From Gammaproteobacteria bacterium (GTDB taxonomy: Bacteria > Pseudomonadota > Gammaproteobacteria > BMS3Bbin11), in the NCBI GenBank assembly GCA_030597275.1, contig JAUVSB010000038.1, positions 1 to 9,963 on the forward strand: a stretch of 9,963 bases of DNA, given 5' to 3'. Shown here in pieces: positions 1 to 6,144 of this stretch. How positions within the stretch are numbered: the stretch's first letter is position 1; each line of letters starts with the position of its first letter. A program made the position numbers and the translations under genes. Under the pieces are notes generated by a model. That model had not been told where the DNA came from. It saw only the letters and a program-made list of their open reading frames with translations, and ran no database searches.

Positions 1-249
1 CAATGCGTAATGGTCTTTATCAGGCATGCTAATGATCCTGTACCTGTTATTACTCAGGGTGTTTGGGAGGGAAAAATATTGCCAGCCGTACAAGGTGAAG
101 GCGGTTTTGGTTATGATCCGGTTTTTTATGTCCCTGAACGAGGTTGTAGTGCAGCAGAGCTGAGTGCAGAAGACAAGAATAGTCTGAGCCACCGTGGCAA
201 GGCATTACGCCAGATGCTTGATCATCTCGCGGCTATCTATAGCAGTTGA
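1..249 (+). CDS. rdgB: RdgB/HAM1 dITP/XTP pyrophosphatase, C-terminal part (cut by window start)
   Basis: This is the last 82 codons of a non-canonical purine NTP pyrophosphatase, the cytoplasmic enzyme that hydrolyses dITP, ITP and XTP to monophosphates and keeps deaminated purines out of nucleic acids. The frame is open from base 1, so the ATG at base 10 is internal and not the start. Visible family signatures are RHANDP, then QGVWEG, the substrate-binding GFGYDPVFY segment, and the near-terminal LSHRGKAL, which contains the SHR base-recognition motif. Compared with the roughly 197 residues of E. coli RdgB, about 115 N-terminal residues lie outside the window. hemW begins 20 bp downstream on the same strand, the same rdgB-hemW pairing as in E. 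coli. Confidence 0.95.
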   Translation, partial: QCVMVFIRHANDPVPVITQGVWEGKILPAVQGEGGFGYDPVFYVPERGCSAAELSAEDKNSLSHRGKALRQMLDHLAAIYSS

Positions 250-268
250 CAACACCGCGATAGATAGC
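232..268 (+). promoter_or_regulatory. Inverted repeat over the rdgB stop and hemW leader
   Basis: GCTATCTAT (232-240) and ATAGATAGC (260-268) are perfect 9-bp inverted arms with a 19-nt loop holding the rdgB stop codon. The right arm ends one base before the hemW ATG at 270. A second, mutually exclusive pairing is possible between GCGAT (257-261) and ATCGC (273-277), which would enclose the hemW start codon. No Shine-Dalgarno sequence is visible for hemW, so a structure here could affect its translation. That role is inference; only the repeats are seen. Confidence 0.4.
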
Positions 269-269
269 A

Positions 270-1421
270 ATGATCGCAAAGGCAGCGATTCCACTCTCTC
301 TCTATATTCATATTCCATGGTGTGTGCGTAAATGTCCATACTGTGATTTCAATTCCCATCAGGCAGACCGTTCTGGAATACCGGAACAGGAATATTTAGC
401 AGCACTGTTTAAAGACCTTGAACAGCTACTGCCCCGCGTATGGGGGAGAAGAATATCGACGATCTTTTTTGGTGGCGGTACACCCAGCCTGCTTTCAGCA
501 GATACAGTGTCGAACTTATTATCAGGCATTCGAGCCAGGATTCCGTGTATCCCGGTACTTGAGATTACGATGGAAGCGAACCCGGGCAGTTTGGAAGTTG
601 AAAAGTTCCAGCAGTTTCGTGATGCAGGAATTACTCGGTTATCAGTCGGCGTACAAAGTTTCTCAGACCAGAACCTGCAGGTGCTAGGCAGAATACATGA
701 TTCTGAGCAGGCACACAGGGCCATTCAATCGGTGATCGCCTGTCAGTTCGATAGTTATAACATAGACCTGATGTTTGGTTTGCCTGCTCAGGATATCTCA
801 GCAGCCCAATTAGATCTTAAGGCAGCTCTTGCTTACCAGCCGCCCCATCTATCCTTGTATCAACTAACAATAGAGGCCAACACAGCTTTTAAAATTAGCC
901 CACCGGAAAATCTGCCCGATGATGATATGCTGGCAGATATGCAGGATGTACTGGTAACAGAGGCAGCGGCTGCTGGTCTGGAACGCTACGAGGTTTCAGC
1001 CTATGCCACAAGCAGCATGCAATGCCGTCATAATGTGAACTATTGGGAGTTTGGTGATTATCTAGGTATAGGGGCGGGCGCACATTCAAAGATTACTGAT
1101 CAAACAGGAGTGTCTCGATTTTCCCGGCCAAGGTTGCCAAAAAAATACATCGCTACAGCAGGGTCAAATGAAGCCTTTGTCAATGAACGAAAACTCGATC
1201 AGAAAGATCTGCTGCTTGAGTTTATGATTAATGCCCTGCGCCTGCAGCAGGGTTTCACGCTACAACAGTTCTCGTTAACAACCGGGCTAGCTAGTGATGT
1301 GATTTCTGATGGCATTAACCAGGCGATAAGAAAAGGATTAATGGTAAAAAATAATGACAGGGTAAAAACAACTGACAGAGGTTTTGCTTTTCTTTCCGAG
1401 GTCCAGCTGTTATTTACATAA
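270..1421 (+). CDS. hemW: HemW heme chaperone (radical SAM, HemN-like family)
   Basis: A 383-residue radical SAM protein. The cluster motif CxxxCxxC is at C18, C22 and C25 within HIPWCVRKCPYCDF. GGGTPS follows at 68-73, MEANPG at 101-106 and RLSVGVQSF at 123-131, which is the HemN/HemW layout. The third cysteine is followed by Asp-Phe, as in HemW, not by the extra cysteine motif of HemN. The protein is therefore best called a heme-binding chaperone that delivers heme to respiratory proteins, even though many databases name this family oxygen-independent coproporphyrinogen III oxidase. The length fits HemW (378 residues in E. coli). The ATG at 270 is chosen because the conserved SLYIHIPWC block begins ten residues later. 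It follows rdgB by 20 bp, probably in one transcript, and hemJ lies four genes on. Confidence 0.94.
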   Translation: MIAKAAIPLSLYIHIPWCVRKCPYCDFNSHQADRSGIPEQEYLAALFKDLEQLLPRVWGRRISTIFFGGGTPSLLSADTVSNLLSGIRARIPCIPVLEITMEANPGSLEVEKFQQFRDAGITRLSVGVQSFSDQNLQVLGRIHDSEQAHRAIQSVIACQFDSYNIDLMFGLPAQDISAAQLDLKAALAYQPPHLSLYQLTIEANTAFKISPPENLPDDDMLADMQDVLVTEAAAAGLERYEVSAYATSSMQCRHNVNYWEFGDYLGIGAGAHSKITDQTGVSRFSRPRLPKKYIATAGSNEAFVNERKLDQKDLLLEFMINALRLQQGFTLQQFSLTTGLASDVISDGINQAIRKGLMVKNNDRVKTTDRGFAFLSEVQLLFT

Positions 1422-1435
1422 GGAAAAATGTAAAT
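1412..1435 (+). repeat. 8-bp inverted repeat over the hemW stop codon
   Basis: ATTTACAT (1412-1419) and ATGTAAAT (1428-1435) are perfect inverted arms separated by 8 bases, and the hemW TAA begins in the left arm. The ACATAA at 1416-1421 can instead pair with TTATGT at 1443-1448. The arms are AT-rich and no T run follows, so this is not a convincing intrinsic terminator. It could be an operator for the next gene or chance in AT-rich DNA. Confidence 0.25.
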
Positions 1436-1488
1436 TGTTATTTTATGTCTTGCATAAGCCCCTGTATAAATATTGAATTGTAAATAAG

Positions 1489-2130
1489 ATGTTAGAAAAA
1501 CCACAACTAAGGCTGACGCTCTTTACCGATTACATTTGCCCTTTCTGTTATATCGGTGATCTAAGATTACAGCGTCTGCAAAAAGATTTTGATGTGCTGA
1601 TTAATTTCCGCTTTATCGAAATTCATCCTGATACACCGCAACAGGGTACAACGGTAGATTCTCTGGATTATTCACATGAGCAGTGGCAGGGCATGATGGA
1701 TGGATTAGTGGAAATGGCACAGGATGAAGGAATCACCCTTGCTCCTGTAAACTTGCTTGCGAATTCTCACCGAGCTTTATTGCTGGCCGAGGCAGTAAAA
1801 AAAGAAGGGCGTGAAATTTTCTACAAATTCAACCAGACCCTGTATGAGCAATACTTCCTGGAAGGAAAAAATATAGGTGATGACGAGGTGCTGAGAAATA
1901 TTGCTCAAGTTAGCGGTGTCAGTGATGAAGTGATTGATACGGCCTGGAGCAATCCTGAATATGAAAAAACCTTACAGATGAATATGAGCATGGCGGTAAA
2001 AGCCGGGGTGACGGGGACCCCCACATTTTTTATCGGCCAGCAACGATTAACGGGAGCTGTGTCAACATCGAAACTGAGGCAGGCAGCAGAAGCCACAATA
2101 AAAGATAAAAATAGCCAGGGAAGTCATTAA
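1489..2130 (+). CDS. DsbA-family oxidoreductase, FrnE-like, cytoplasmic
   Basis: A 213-residue DsbA-like thioredoxin-fold protein. The redox motif is CPFC at 17-20, within the FTDYICPFCYIG segment characteristic of the FrnE/polyketide-oxidoreductase branch. A long helical insert runs over about residues 60-160, including the SHRALLLAEAVKKEG stretch. GVTGTPTFFIG at 173-183 supplies the cis-proline loop (P178) beside the active site. There is no signal peptide, so it should act in the cytoplasm as a disulfide oxidoreductase or isomerase, unlike periplasmic DsbA. FrnE of Deinococcus is a described member linked to oxidative-stress tolerance. The start follows hemW by 67 bp with no good Shine-Dalgarno; an earlier in-frame start is not needed, because the thioredoxin strand begins at about residue 8. 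tlpA follows after 3 bp. The natural substrate cannot be told from sequence. Confidence 0.87.
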   Translation: MLEKPQLRLTLFTDYICPFCYIGDLRLQRLQKDFDVLINFRFIEIHPDTPQQGTTVDSLDYSHEQWQGMMDGLVEMAQDEGITLAPVNLLANSHRALLLAEAVKKEGREIFYKFNQTLYEQYFLEGKNIGDDEVLRNIAQVSGVSDEVIDTAWSNPEYEKTLQMNMSMAVKAGVTGTPTFFIGQQRLTGAVSTSKLRQAAEATIKDKNSQGSH

Positions 2131-2133
2131 GAA

Positions 2134-2646
2134 ATGAATAAAACCGCTAAAATGCTTCTTCTTTTTGTTGGCTTTCCTATACTCATCGCAGGAAATGCCT
2201 ATTTCTATTTTACCGAAAAAGCAAAACAACTACCTGAAATAGAATTCACTTTACTTGATGGAAAAAAACTTAAATTAGATGCGCTGAAAGGTAAAACCAT
2301 ACTATTAAATTTCTGGGCAACAAGCTGTGCGCCTTGCAGAAAAGAAATACCTGACCTGGCAGATCTTTATCAGGAATTTTCAGTTAAAGAGGTGCAGATA
2401 ATTGGGGTTGCAATGGCTCATGATCGGCCTGATCAGGTGATTGCATTTAAACAGCATTATAAAATACCCTACACGCTCGCGATGGATATTGACTCAGGCA
2501 TTGCAAAGGCATTTAACGTTGAGGCAATTCCAGTTACGTTGCTTATATCACCGCGAGGACAGATAGAATATCGGCATAGTGGTGTTATTGATATTAATGA
2601 TATGCGAAAAAGAATTGCAGCAATGCTGCCAGATGAGAGGAATTAA
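2134..2646 (+). CDS. TlpA-like membrane-anchored thioredoxin
   Basis: A 170-residue protein of the TlpA/ResA/AhpC-TSA group. Residues 5-26 form a hydrophobic N-terminal anchor that should place the rest in the periplasm. The thioredoxin domain spans about 33-165 and carries LLNFWATSCAPCRKE with the redox pair C65-A-P-C68. IPVTLL holds the cis-proline at 133, and the PRGQIEYRHSG strand follows. Proteins of this type usually reduce periplasmic thiols, for example apocytochrome c or copper-site cysteines, which would fit the heme genes on both sides (hemW and hemJ). It lies 3 bp after the FrnE-like gene and 3 bp before hemJ, so the three are almost certainly co-transcribed. No DsbD/CcdA-type electron donor is in the window. 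The specific substrate is unknown, so no symbol is given. Confidence 0.88.
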   Translation: MNKTAKMLLLFVGFPILIAGNAYFYFTEKAKQLPEIEFTLLDGKKLKLDALKGKTILLNFWATSCAPCRKEIPDLADLYQEFSVKEVQIIGVAMAHDRPDQVIAFKQHYKIPYTLAMDIDSGIAKAFNVEAIPVTLLISPRGQIEYRHSGVIDINDMRKRIAAMLPDERN

Positions 2647-2652
2647 ATTGTG
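2635..2652 (+). promoter_or_regulatory. Ribosome binding site deciding the hemJ GTG start
   Basis: GAGAGGAA at 2635-2642, inside the last codons of the tlpA-like gene, is a good Shine-Dalgarno sequence. From the AGGA core to the GTG at 2650 the spacing is 8 nt. This favours GTG over the adjacent TTG at 2653 as the hemJ start and suggests translational coupling. Confidence 0.55.
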
Positions 2653-3063
2653 TTGTGGATCAAGGCGTTCCATATATTTTTCATGGTGAGCTGGTTTGCC
2701 GGTTTATTTTATCTCCCGAGGCTGTTTGTGCACCATGCAATGACTGAAGATGAGGCGACCAGTAAGCGCCTGAAAATAATGGAGCGAAAGCTTTTTTTCT
2801 TCGTCACTCCCTGGGCCATTCTAACTATTGTTTTTGGTTTATGGCTGTGGCTGGGTTATGGCTTCAGCGGAACATGGCTGTCGATAAAAATTGCACTGGT
2901 TTGCTTGCTTGTTATCTACCATATAATCTGTGGAGTTTTTATGATCGATTTTCGTGATGATAAAAATACACGCAGTGATGTCTTCTACCGCTGGTTTAAT
3001 GAACTACCCGTATTTCTGTTGATTGGGATTGTCTTTCTGGCGGTGCTCAAGCAACCTGTCTGA
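2650..3063 (+). CDS. hemJ: HemJ protoporphyrinogen IX oxidase (CopD-like membrane protein)
   Basis: A 137-residue integral membrane protein of the HemJ family (formerly UPF0093). It begins with the highly characteristic block IKAFHIFFMVSWFAGLFYLPRLFVHHA, with H8 in the first helix. Likely membrane segments are 4-21, 49-70, 78-98 and 119-133. WLSIKIALV (K80), YH at 90-91 and RWFNELPVFLL near the C-terminus are the other family signatures. HemJ performs the penultimate step of heme synthesis, the six-electron oxidation of protoporphyrinogen IX to protoporphyrin IX, and replaces HemG or HemY in bacteria that lack them. The start is GTG, supported by a good upstream ribosome site. It is the last clear member of the FrnE-like/TlpA/hemJ run. 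With hemW nearby, this arm holds both a heme-synthesis enzyme and a heme-handling chaperone. Confidence 0.9.
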   Translation: MLWIKAFHIFFMVSWFAGLFYLPRLFVHHAMTEDEATSKRLKIMERKLFFFVTPWAILTIVFGLWLWLGYGFSGTWLSIKIALVCLLVIYHIICGVFMIDFRDDKNTRSDVFYRWFNELPVFLLIGIVFLAVLKQPV

Positions 3064-3079
3064 GCAGAGCTTACTAAAA

Positions 3080-3295
3080 ATGAAAATAGAGCAAGAGTTA
3101 TTAATACGCAGTGACTCTAAGTGTGAACTCTGCGGTGCTGCAGAAGGACTGGCTGTATATGAAGTTCCTCCTGAATCAAATGGAAGTTCAGATGAATGCA
3201 TACTTGTTTGTGCTAGCTGCAGTGAGCAAGTGGTATTTCCCTGGTCCCTGGTTTATATCCCACCCTCAAAACCAAGTTGCCTCCAGGCCTCGTAG
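3080..3295 (+). CDS. Short PhnA-type zinc-ribbon ORF, probably a truncated remnant
   Basis: A 71-residue ORF starting at ATG 3080, 16 bp after hemJ. Residues 1-51 resemble the N-terminus of proteobacterial PhnA-domain proteins: IEQELLIRS, then CELCGA (C15, C18), VYEVPPES and CILVCASCSEQV (C40, C44, C47), forming a CxxC...CxxC zinc ribbon. In the full-length family this is followed by an NHWRC segment and a C-terminal PhnA/YjdM domain, in all nearly 190 residues. Here the similarity stops at about codon 51. The last 20 codons are unrelated and lie partly antisense to the 3' end of trmL (overlap 3253-3295). It therefore looks like a gene cut off by a deletion next to trmL, although the zinc ribbon itself is complete and could still fold. 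Despite the PhnA name, a role in phosphonate use is not established. No strong ribosome site is seen. Confidence 0.6.
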   Translation: MKIEQELLIRSDSKCELCGAAEGLAVYEVPPESNGSSDECILVCASCSEQVVFPWSLVYIPPSKPSCLQAS

Positions 3296-3717
3296 CTAAT
3301 GATGGCGGCAGCATTAGAGAGATTCAGGCTTCGACTTTCCGCATACATCGGTATTCTTATTCGATGTGCAGGATCCAGGCCCTGGTGTATTTCCTCGGGC
3401 AAGCCAGAGGTTTCTGAACCAAAAAGTAGTACGTCGTCTCTTTTAAAATCGATTTTATCGTAGCGGTGACCACCTCTGGTGGTACAGGCGAGGATTCTCT
3501 GTCCGTCGACTGCATGAAGAAATTCTTCGTAATTAGCGTGCAGGCTAACATTAGTCAGGTCGTGATAATCCAGGCCTGCACGCCGTAGCTGCTTATCTTC
3601 AAGTTCAAACCCCAGTGGTTCTATAAGATGCAGTTTACAGCCGTTGTTTGCGCTTAGGCGGATGATGTTACCAGTGTTGGGTGCGATGCGTGGTTCGTAG
3701 AGCGCGATATGGAACAT
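3253..3717 (-). CDS. trmL: TrmL tRNA (cytidine/uridine-34 2'-O)-methyltransferase
   Basis: A 154-residue SPOUT methyltransferase. It carries the three family motifs: APNTGNIIRL at 12-21, LLFGSETSGLP at 97-107, and SRSLNLSNAAAIISYEAWRQLGF at 128-150, which make the trefoil-knot SAM site. The RRAGLDYHDL segment at 45-54 is typical of TrmL, as is the near-full length (E. coli has 157 residues). It methylates the 2'-hydroxyl of the wobble nucleotide in tRNA-Leu(CAA/UAA) isoacceptors, in the cytoplasm. It is last in the minus-strand run after gpsA, with a 60-bp gap. In E. coli cysE sits between gpsA and trmL, and it is absent here. The C-terminus ends naturally at GFEGGI, overlapping the convergent zinc-ribbon ORF by 43 bp. 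No obvious Shine-Dalgarno precedes the start. Confidence 0.94.
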   Translation of the reverse strand: MFHIALYEPRIAPNTGNIIRLSANNGCKLHLIEPLGFELEDKQLRRAGLDYHDLTNVSLHANYEEFLHAVDGQRILACTTRGGHRYDKIDFKRDDVLLFGSETSGLPEEIHQGLDPAHRIRIPMYAESRSLNLSNAAAIISYEAWRQLGFEGGI

Positions 3718-3777
3718 GTCGAAAGAAGAAGTGTTACGTTTTATGTATTACGGAAGAAATAGAATGCCGGGTTGATC

Positions 3778-4788
3778 TTATTCATGTTTGGGATCACGAT
3801 GCAGCAAGTTCTGAACTGCCTTTAAGGCCGGCAGACCTCTGTATAGAACATTATATACCTGTTCAGTGATTGGCATGGCAACTCCGAGTTTGCGTGATAA
3901 TTCCCATGTTGCTGCCGCCGTCTGAACCCCTTCAACTTCCTGCCCGATCTCATCAATGATCTCCTGCAGCGTACCGCCCTTGCCCAGGCCGAGACCGACG
4001 CGTCGGTTGCGGGATTGATCATCCGTACAGGTCAACACCAGGTCACCCAGTCCTGCCAGCCCCATGAAAGTCTCTACTTGAGCTCCTGATTTGACACCCA
4101 GACGTGTGATTTCTGCAAGACCCCTGGTAATCAGGGCGGCACGGGCATTGGCTCCAAAACCCAGCCCATCACTTATCCCTGCAGCGATGGCCATGATATT
4201 CTTCAATGCACCACCAATCTGGACGCCAATTAAATCTTCTTGTGTGTAGGCACGGAACTGGTGATGATGCAGCCATGCGGTGACTTCGGCAGCAGTTTCA
4301 TTATTACTGGAGGCGACGGTAACCGCCGTAGGCATACCGCGTGCTACTTCACCAGCAAAAGAGGGCCCAGAAATAACAGCCGTTGTGATCTCTGCCGGCA
4401 GTTCCTCATTGGCGATGTCACTCATTAGCAGGCTGGTATCCTTCTCCATCCCCTTGGTCCCCCATGCTAAAAGTTTTGGAGAGGATGGCAGTTGCAGTAA
4501 TGTCCGTAAAACCTGTCGAAAGGCATGACTGGGTACAACGACAAGAAAGTGATTGCATGTTGATGGCAGCTCAGAAATGTCTACCAGTACTTCTAGCGAT
4601 TCAGGGAAGGCCAATCCTGGCAAAAAATGCTCATTGCTGCGATCGGCAGCAAGGGTTTTCATCTGTTCAGGATCATGCCCCCAGAGGTAGACTTTGCGTC
4701 CGCCCTTTGCAATGTGCATGGCCAGTGCGGTTCCCCAGGATCCAGCACCGATAATTGCTACGGGTGATTTGGCAGCGGCAGCAGTCAT
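3778..4788 (-). CDS. gpsA: NAD(P)-dependent glycerol-3-phosphate dehydrogenase
   Basis: A 336-residue cytoplasmic enzyme that reduces dihydroxyacetone phosphate to sn-glycerol 3-phosphate, the backbone of phospholipids. The Rossmann motif GAGSWGTALA is at 14-23, near the N-terminus. GPSFAGEVARGMPTAV lies at 141-156, GGALKNIMAIAAGISDGLGFGANARAALITRG at 192-223 with the catalytic lysine at K196, and GLAGLGDLVLTC in the C-terminal helical domain. The length is close to E. coli GpsA (339). The ATG at 4788 gives a short alanine-rich lead before the first strand. A GGGAAGGG stretch lies rather far upstream, so the ribosome site is weak. It begins 29 bp after secB, in the conserved secB-gpsA order, and is followed by trmL. 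Confidence 0.97.
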   Translation of the reverse strand: MTAAAAKSPVAIIGAGSWGTALAMHIAKGGRKVYLWGHDPEQMKTLAADRSNEHFLPGLAFPESLEVLVDISELPSTCNHFLVVVPSHAFRQVLRTLLQLPSSPKLLAWGTKGMEKDTSLLMSDIANEELPAEITTAVISGPSFAGEVARGMPTAVTVASSNNETAAEVTAWLHHHQFRAYTQEDLIGVQIGGALKNIMAIAAGISDGLGFGANARAALITRGLAEITRLGVKSGAQVETFMGLAGLGDLVLTCTDDQSRNRRVGLGLGKGGTLQEIIDEIGQEVEGVQTAAATWELSRKLGVAMPITEQVYNVLYRGLPALKAVQNLLHRDPKHE

Positions 4789-4817
4789 TGTGTTGTTCGA
4801 GATACCCTTCCCTTAAG

Positions 4818-5267
4818 CTAGTTGGTTTTTTGTTCTGATTGCTGAGCCATCATTTTCTGGTGGTAAAGCCCTTCGAAATTGATTGGGTTTATCAGTAATT
4901 GCGGGAACCCTCCTTTACCTACCAGGTCAGAAATAGCTTCCCTGACAAATGGTAAGAGGATATTCGGGCAGGCGATTTCCAGTACCATGGCTAGTTCATC
5001 ATAGGCACCGGTCACTTCAAATAGCCCACCCTGCTGTACCTCGCAAAGAAAGAAATTAGTATCGGTGCCTTTTGCTGTAACGGTTATTGTCAGTACAACC
5101 TCATATAAATCACTATCATCGAGCTTGCTGTGAGTGATATTCATCTGTACATCAACTTCAGGGGCCTGCTCGTTGAGAAAAATTTGCGGGCTCTGAGGGG
5201 ATTCAAAAGAGATATCCTTGATGTATACTTTTTTCAGATTGAAACTAATTTCTTTTTGCTCGCTCAT
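4818..5267 (-). CDS. secB: SecB protein-export chaperone
   Basis: A 149-residue cytosolic chaperone that works as a tetramer, keeps preproteins unfolded and hands them to SecA. Recognisable blocks are VYIKDISFESPQSPQIF near the N-terminus, EVVLTITVTAK and then FFLCEVQQGGLFEV, and the signature CPNILLPFVREAISDLVGKGGFPQLLINPINFEGLY in the C-terminal half. Length compares with 155 in E. coli. An AGGA at 5273-5276 (minus strand), 5 nt before the ATG, is a good ribosome site. SecB occurs mainly in proteobacteria, which supports the taxonomic reading. The grxC-secB gap of 142 bp is the longest inside this minus-strand run and contains a strong inverted repeat, so secB may have its own expression control. 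Confidence 0.96.
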   Translation of the reverse strand: MSEQKEISFNLKKVYIKDISFESPQSPQIFLNEQAPEVDVQMNITHSKLDDSDLYEVVLTITVTAKGTDTNFFLCEVQQGGLFEVTGAYDELAMVLEIACPNILLPFVREAISDLVGKGGFPQLLINPINFEGLYHQKMMAQQSEQKTN

Positions 5268-5305
5268 TGTTTTCCTACTATGTAAGGTCGAATTTCAGTC
5301 GAGTA

Positions 5306-5345
5306 TTCTCTGTTATTTGGTGCAGAAAGTCCAAATGACAGAAAA
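5306..5345 (-). repeat. 15-bp-arm imperfect inverted repeat between grxC and secB
   Basis: Arms 5306-5320 and 5331-5345 pair at 13 of 15 positions around a 10-nt loop. The innermost six pairs (ATTTGG with CCAAAT) are perfect. On the minus-strand transcript one of the two imperfect positions (5308/5343) becomes a G-U wobble. The hairpin would sit in the secB leader, about 38 nt before its start codon. On that strand the T run precedes the stem instead of following it, so it is not a normal intrinsic terminator. An mRNA stability or processing stem, or an operator, is possible. Confidence 0.55.
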
Positions 5346-5409
5346 ATATGAGGTGCTTACTCGTGTGAATCTTGTTTGTCGGCTATATAAGGTTCGGGAT
5401 GTGTCAGTT

Positions 5410-5667
5410 TTAGCGTTCAAGAAGGGTATCGAGAGTTTCATTGTGATCAAGTAACGCCATATCTGAGTAACCGCCAATATGAGTTTCATTGATGAAGATC
5501 TGCGGCACGCTGGTTCTGCCACTGCTTTCCTGAATCATTTGCTGGCGAAGGGATGGGTCATCATCAACAAATATTTTTTCGATTTCCTGCCCTTTTTTTG
5601 TCAGCAGGCGTGTGGCCATGATGCAATACGGACAGAATCGAGTGCAGTACATGCGTACCTTGGGCAT
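5410..5667 (-). CDS. grxC: Glutaredoxin 3 (GrxC)
   Basis: An 85-residue dithiol glutaredoxin. The active site is C12-P-Y-C15 (CTRFCPYC). The glutathione-binding features are TSVPQIFI with the cis-proline at P55, and the GG pair at 65-66 within HIGGYSDM. It uses glutathione to reduce protein disulfides and mixed disulfides in the cytoplasm. The size matches E. coli GrxC (83 residues). Its ATG directly abuts the stop codon of the upstream rhodanese gene (TAA then ATG, no gap). A GGAAAG inside the rhodanese end serves as ribosome site, so the two are translationally coupled. secB follows, as in E. coli. Being paired with a rhodanese fits handling of protein persulfides and polysulfides, which is an inference from context. 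Confidence 0.96.
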   Translation of the reverse strand: MPKVRMYCTRFCPYCIMATRLLTKKGQEIEKIFVDDDPSLRQQMIQESSGRTSVPQIFINETHIGGYSDMALLDHNETLDTLLER

Positions 5668-6078
5668 TTAACTTTCCAGCGGGAGTTTTTCTTTCTGCCA
5701 GGCGAGAATGCCGCCGGTCAGATTGTAGACCTGGTTGAAGCCCTTCTTTCTGAGCTTGCTGCCGGCGCTGATCGAGCGGTTCCCTGATCGGCAGTAGACG
5801 ATGACAGGTTTATCCTTAAACTTATCCAGTTGAGTACTGTTCTTTTCAAAGCTTGAAAGTGGCACGCGATAGGCGCCGTTGATCACACCCGTAGCCATTT
5901 CCTTGCTCTCGCGTACATCGACAAAAATTGCATCTTTGTGATTGGATAGAGAGACGGCATCAAAAACAGTTGCTGTTTCTATGCCGCTCATGCGCATACG
6001 TAGCGGTTCAAATAACAGCATGAATATGACGAAAAAGATTCCTGCTATAAGAACCCAGTTTAGTGCGATAAATTCCAT
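5668..6078 (-). CDS. Membrane-anchored single-domain rhodanese (YibN-like)
   Basis: A 136-residue protein with one N-terminal membrane helix at about residues 6-23 and a rhodanese domain at about 36-132. DAIFVDVRESKE and GVINGAYRVPL are typical rhodanese blocks. The active-site loop is CRSGNRS at 96-102 with the sulfur-carrying cysteine C96. Six residues between the cysteine and the loop end are as expected for a sulfurtransferase, not a phosphatase-like domain. GFNQVYNLTGGILAW closes the fold. The position next to grxC and secB and the single helix match E. coli YibN. It likely accepts and passes on sulfane sulfur at the inner membrane; the donor and acceptor are unknown. It starts 66 bp after arsR without a clear promoter of its own, so transcription from the arsR promoter is likely. 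Confidence 0.92.
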   Translation of the reverse strand: MEFIALNWVLIAGIFFVIFMLLFEPLRMRMSGIETATVFDAVSLSNHKDAIFVDVRESKEMATGVINGAYRVPLSSFEKNSTQLDKFKDKPVIVYCRSGNRSISAGSKLRKKGFNQVYNLTGGILAWQKEKLPLES

Positions 6079-6144
6079 ATGAATACCAGAATCAGTGTTT
6101 AAAACTAATCAATTTAGGTGTGGAGATAATACAATCCTGGAAAA

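Noticed and set aside
359..724. Minus-strand ORF of 121 codons inside hemW
   Set aside because: It is fully antisense to a well-conserved gene, and its protein shows no recognisable motif.
270..1421. Annotation as oxygen-independent coproporphyrinogen III oxidase (HemN)
   Set aside because: The cluster motif is CxxxCxxC followed by Asp-Phe, and the length (383) is that of HemW; HemN is longer and has an extra cysteine after the motif.
1199..1504. Minus-strand ORF over the hemW end and the following gap
   Set aside because: Most of it is antisense to hemW, and no ribosome site or motif supports it.
5479..5787. Plus-strand ORF of 102 codons across grxC and the rhodanese gene
   Set aside because: It overlaps two conserved minus-strand genes and their tight junction; no family resemblance is seen.
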